Below, in pieces: positions 62,491 through 64,000 of a stretch of 64,000 nucleotides of DNA (positions are counted from its first letter, which is position 1; every line of letters begins with the position of its first letter). The translations under genes and the position numbers were made by a program. Below the pieces are notes generated by a model. It worked only from the letters and a program-made list of their open reading frames with translations, searched no databases and was not told the origin of the DNA. The DNA comes from Pardosa pseudoannulata (Eukaryota > Arthropoda > Arachnida > Araneae > Lycosidae), in NCBI GenBank assembly GCA_032207245.1, contig CM063502.1, positions 74,024,009-74,088,008 on the forward strand. The letters are read 5' to 3'.

Positions 62491-64000
62491 CTTTAAAGTG
62501 GGGTAGAAGCTTTATAAATAATTTTTCTAAATTATTAACTTAGAGTTAGGACACTTGGAACATGTATACATTGAAGTATTACTAAATTAAATACAATAAT
62601 TATTTAATCTCATGAGTTTTAAAGTATCAGTCTTATTAATAACTCTTGTTAACATTTAAAACGATTCCACCTACTTAATTGTTTTCATAGATTCCTACAC
62701 AACTTTTACCAAACATTAGTAATATGCATTAGAATAATCTGTGACTAAGTTTTACGTTTCAACTTAGACCATTATAACTGATTTTAAAATTAGGAAAGTC
62801 CAAATATTTCATGGAAATTCTATATACAAAAATAGAAACATTTCCTGTGAATTTAATATTCAAACAATAAGCAGAATAATATATAAATGCTTTTAAAGAT
62901 AATTTTAAGTACTAACAAAGCAAAATTAGGAGAAAAAAAATTTAAATGTTAAAGTGATAAACACTTTTTAAAAATTAAGACCCTTTTTAAAATTACCGAG
63001 TTTTGAAAATAGTTTTCTGTTTTTAATATTTTATGTTATACTTATGATTTAGTTATACTTCAATTTATACGCATACAAAGTTTACAAACTCTAAGTTAAA
63101 AATTTATAAAAACACTGTGTTAAGTCCATGTTCCCTTAAAAAATACAAAAGTCGACAAAATCAAACTTATTTTCAATTTTCTAGAACTTATACTGTTTAC
63201 TCTAGAATATTATTTATTCAGACAAATTATGTATCAACTGAATGTTAAAAAATTTATTTTCTTTGATTGTGCAGCCTTAACTATATTTAAAAGAAAAATT
63301 TACAGTATTTCAGTTTCAATTCTGTTTTCTTATTACTTTCAGTACAGAACAGTTTTTCTCATGAATATACACAATGTTTCTAGTTTGAAATTAAATCCTT
63401 ATTATATGCATTCAAAATAATGTCGAAATATGATTTTCTCTTCTTAAACATAAAATATAAAACATTTTTAGAACTTTAATTGATAAATTTTAATATAAAT
63501 GTAATTTTTTACCACCATAATTGTATGATAGTCTATCATATTAAGTATATTTTATTCCTTTTATTTAAAATAAAATGTCATAACAAATGTTATTAATGTT
63601 ATATAAATAATAACTGTTGTAAGTAATAAAATGACTGTAGAAAATTAATTCTGAAAGCTTTCATTTTTTCAAGATTTTTTTGTTGAATTTAGAAAAGTTT
63701 TGATACCCTATTCACAAGAAAGAATAATACACTAACATTAAGAAAATTTTCCTTTTTCTAAGTATATAAATTTTTAACTTATAGAAGGTTTAAAATAAGT
63801 TAAATTTTGTCGACTTTTGCAGCAACTAATAAGTATTAGATTCCTTAATACTAGTAATAAATTTCCTTTGACTTACCGAACCAATTTGTAATTCAAGTGA
63901 ATTTCAACGTACGTAATTAAGTATTTTAATTATATTCTAGTCAAAAATTACAGAATAAATCCTACGAATATTATTATCTAATTTCTTATTTTTTTTCTTC
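62491..64000. other. Noncoding AT-rich stretch to the window end
   Basis: No supported gene, RNA or mobile element; the 63-codon frame at 63229-63420 shows no recognisable motif. Confidence 0.5.

Overview
The window looks like intergenic or intronic DNA from a large, AT-rich, repeat-heavy eukaryotic nuclear genome. Evidence: very long (TA)n microsatellites, tRNA-derived SINEs with pol III A/B boxes, a mariner transposase relic, a 134-bp terminal-inverted-repeat element, solo-LTR-like elements, spliceosomal-type splice sites, and no bacterial gene organisation. An arthropod is the best guess, possibly a spider or other arachnid; this is inference from repeat style and is not proven. There is no complete protein-coding gene. 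The best coding evidence is the 3' end of a minus-strand gene at about 1.27-2.01 kb: two phase-compatible exons ending in a stop, with a C-terminal motif resembling RimK/LysX-type ATP-grasp ligases.

Layout. 0-2.5 kb: gene 3' end, a (TA)n tract and a deleted SINE. 2.7-9.3 kb: four diverged copies of one interspersed or segmentally duplicated unit, three of them running into (TA)/(CA) microsatellites, plus a solo-LTR-like element inside (TA)n and a 144-bp duplication. 9.4 kb: a perfect 21-bp-stem hairpin. 9.5-17.3 kb: featureless. 17.3-17.6 kb: mariner relic. 18.2-18.55 kb: two SINEs tail to tail. 22.8-25.4 kb: a 2.6-kb foldback of two ~1.05-1.1-kb inverted arms around a ~440-bp centre holding a 53-codon ORF. 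29.2-29.6 kb: 3 x 144-bp array. 31.6-44.9 kb: several diverged local duplications, a putative interspersed repeat (36.4-37.2 kb), a possible promoter/first exon (39.2-39.4 kb) and the inverted-repeat element (42.76 kb). 45.9-46.4 kb: six 98-bp satellite copies that decay into >1 kb of fragments, followed by an extremely AT-rich stretch to ~49.5 kb. 50.7 kb: the best SINE, with a 12-bp target-site duplication. 52.7-54.2 kb: complex microsatellite and three copies of a second tRNA-like family. 54.8-56.6 kb: an ~890-bp tandem duplication. 57.0 kb: a SINE with a duplicated 3' module. 58.5-59.0 kb: a second LTR-like element, opposite in orientation to the one at 6.6 kb and again inside (TA)n. 59.4-62.5 kb: more diverged duplications, a GC-richer island and another SINE.

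The dominant theme is local duplication plus small non-autonomous elements. No cooperating gene set or defence-type system is visible. Divergence and boundaries were judged by eye, so repeat edges are approximate (tens of bases) unless stated.
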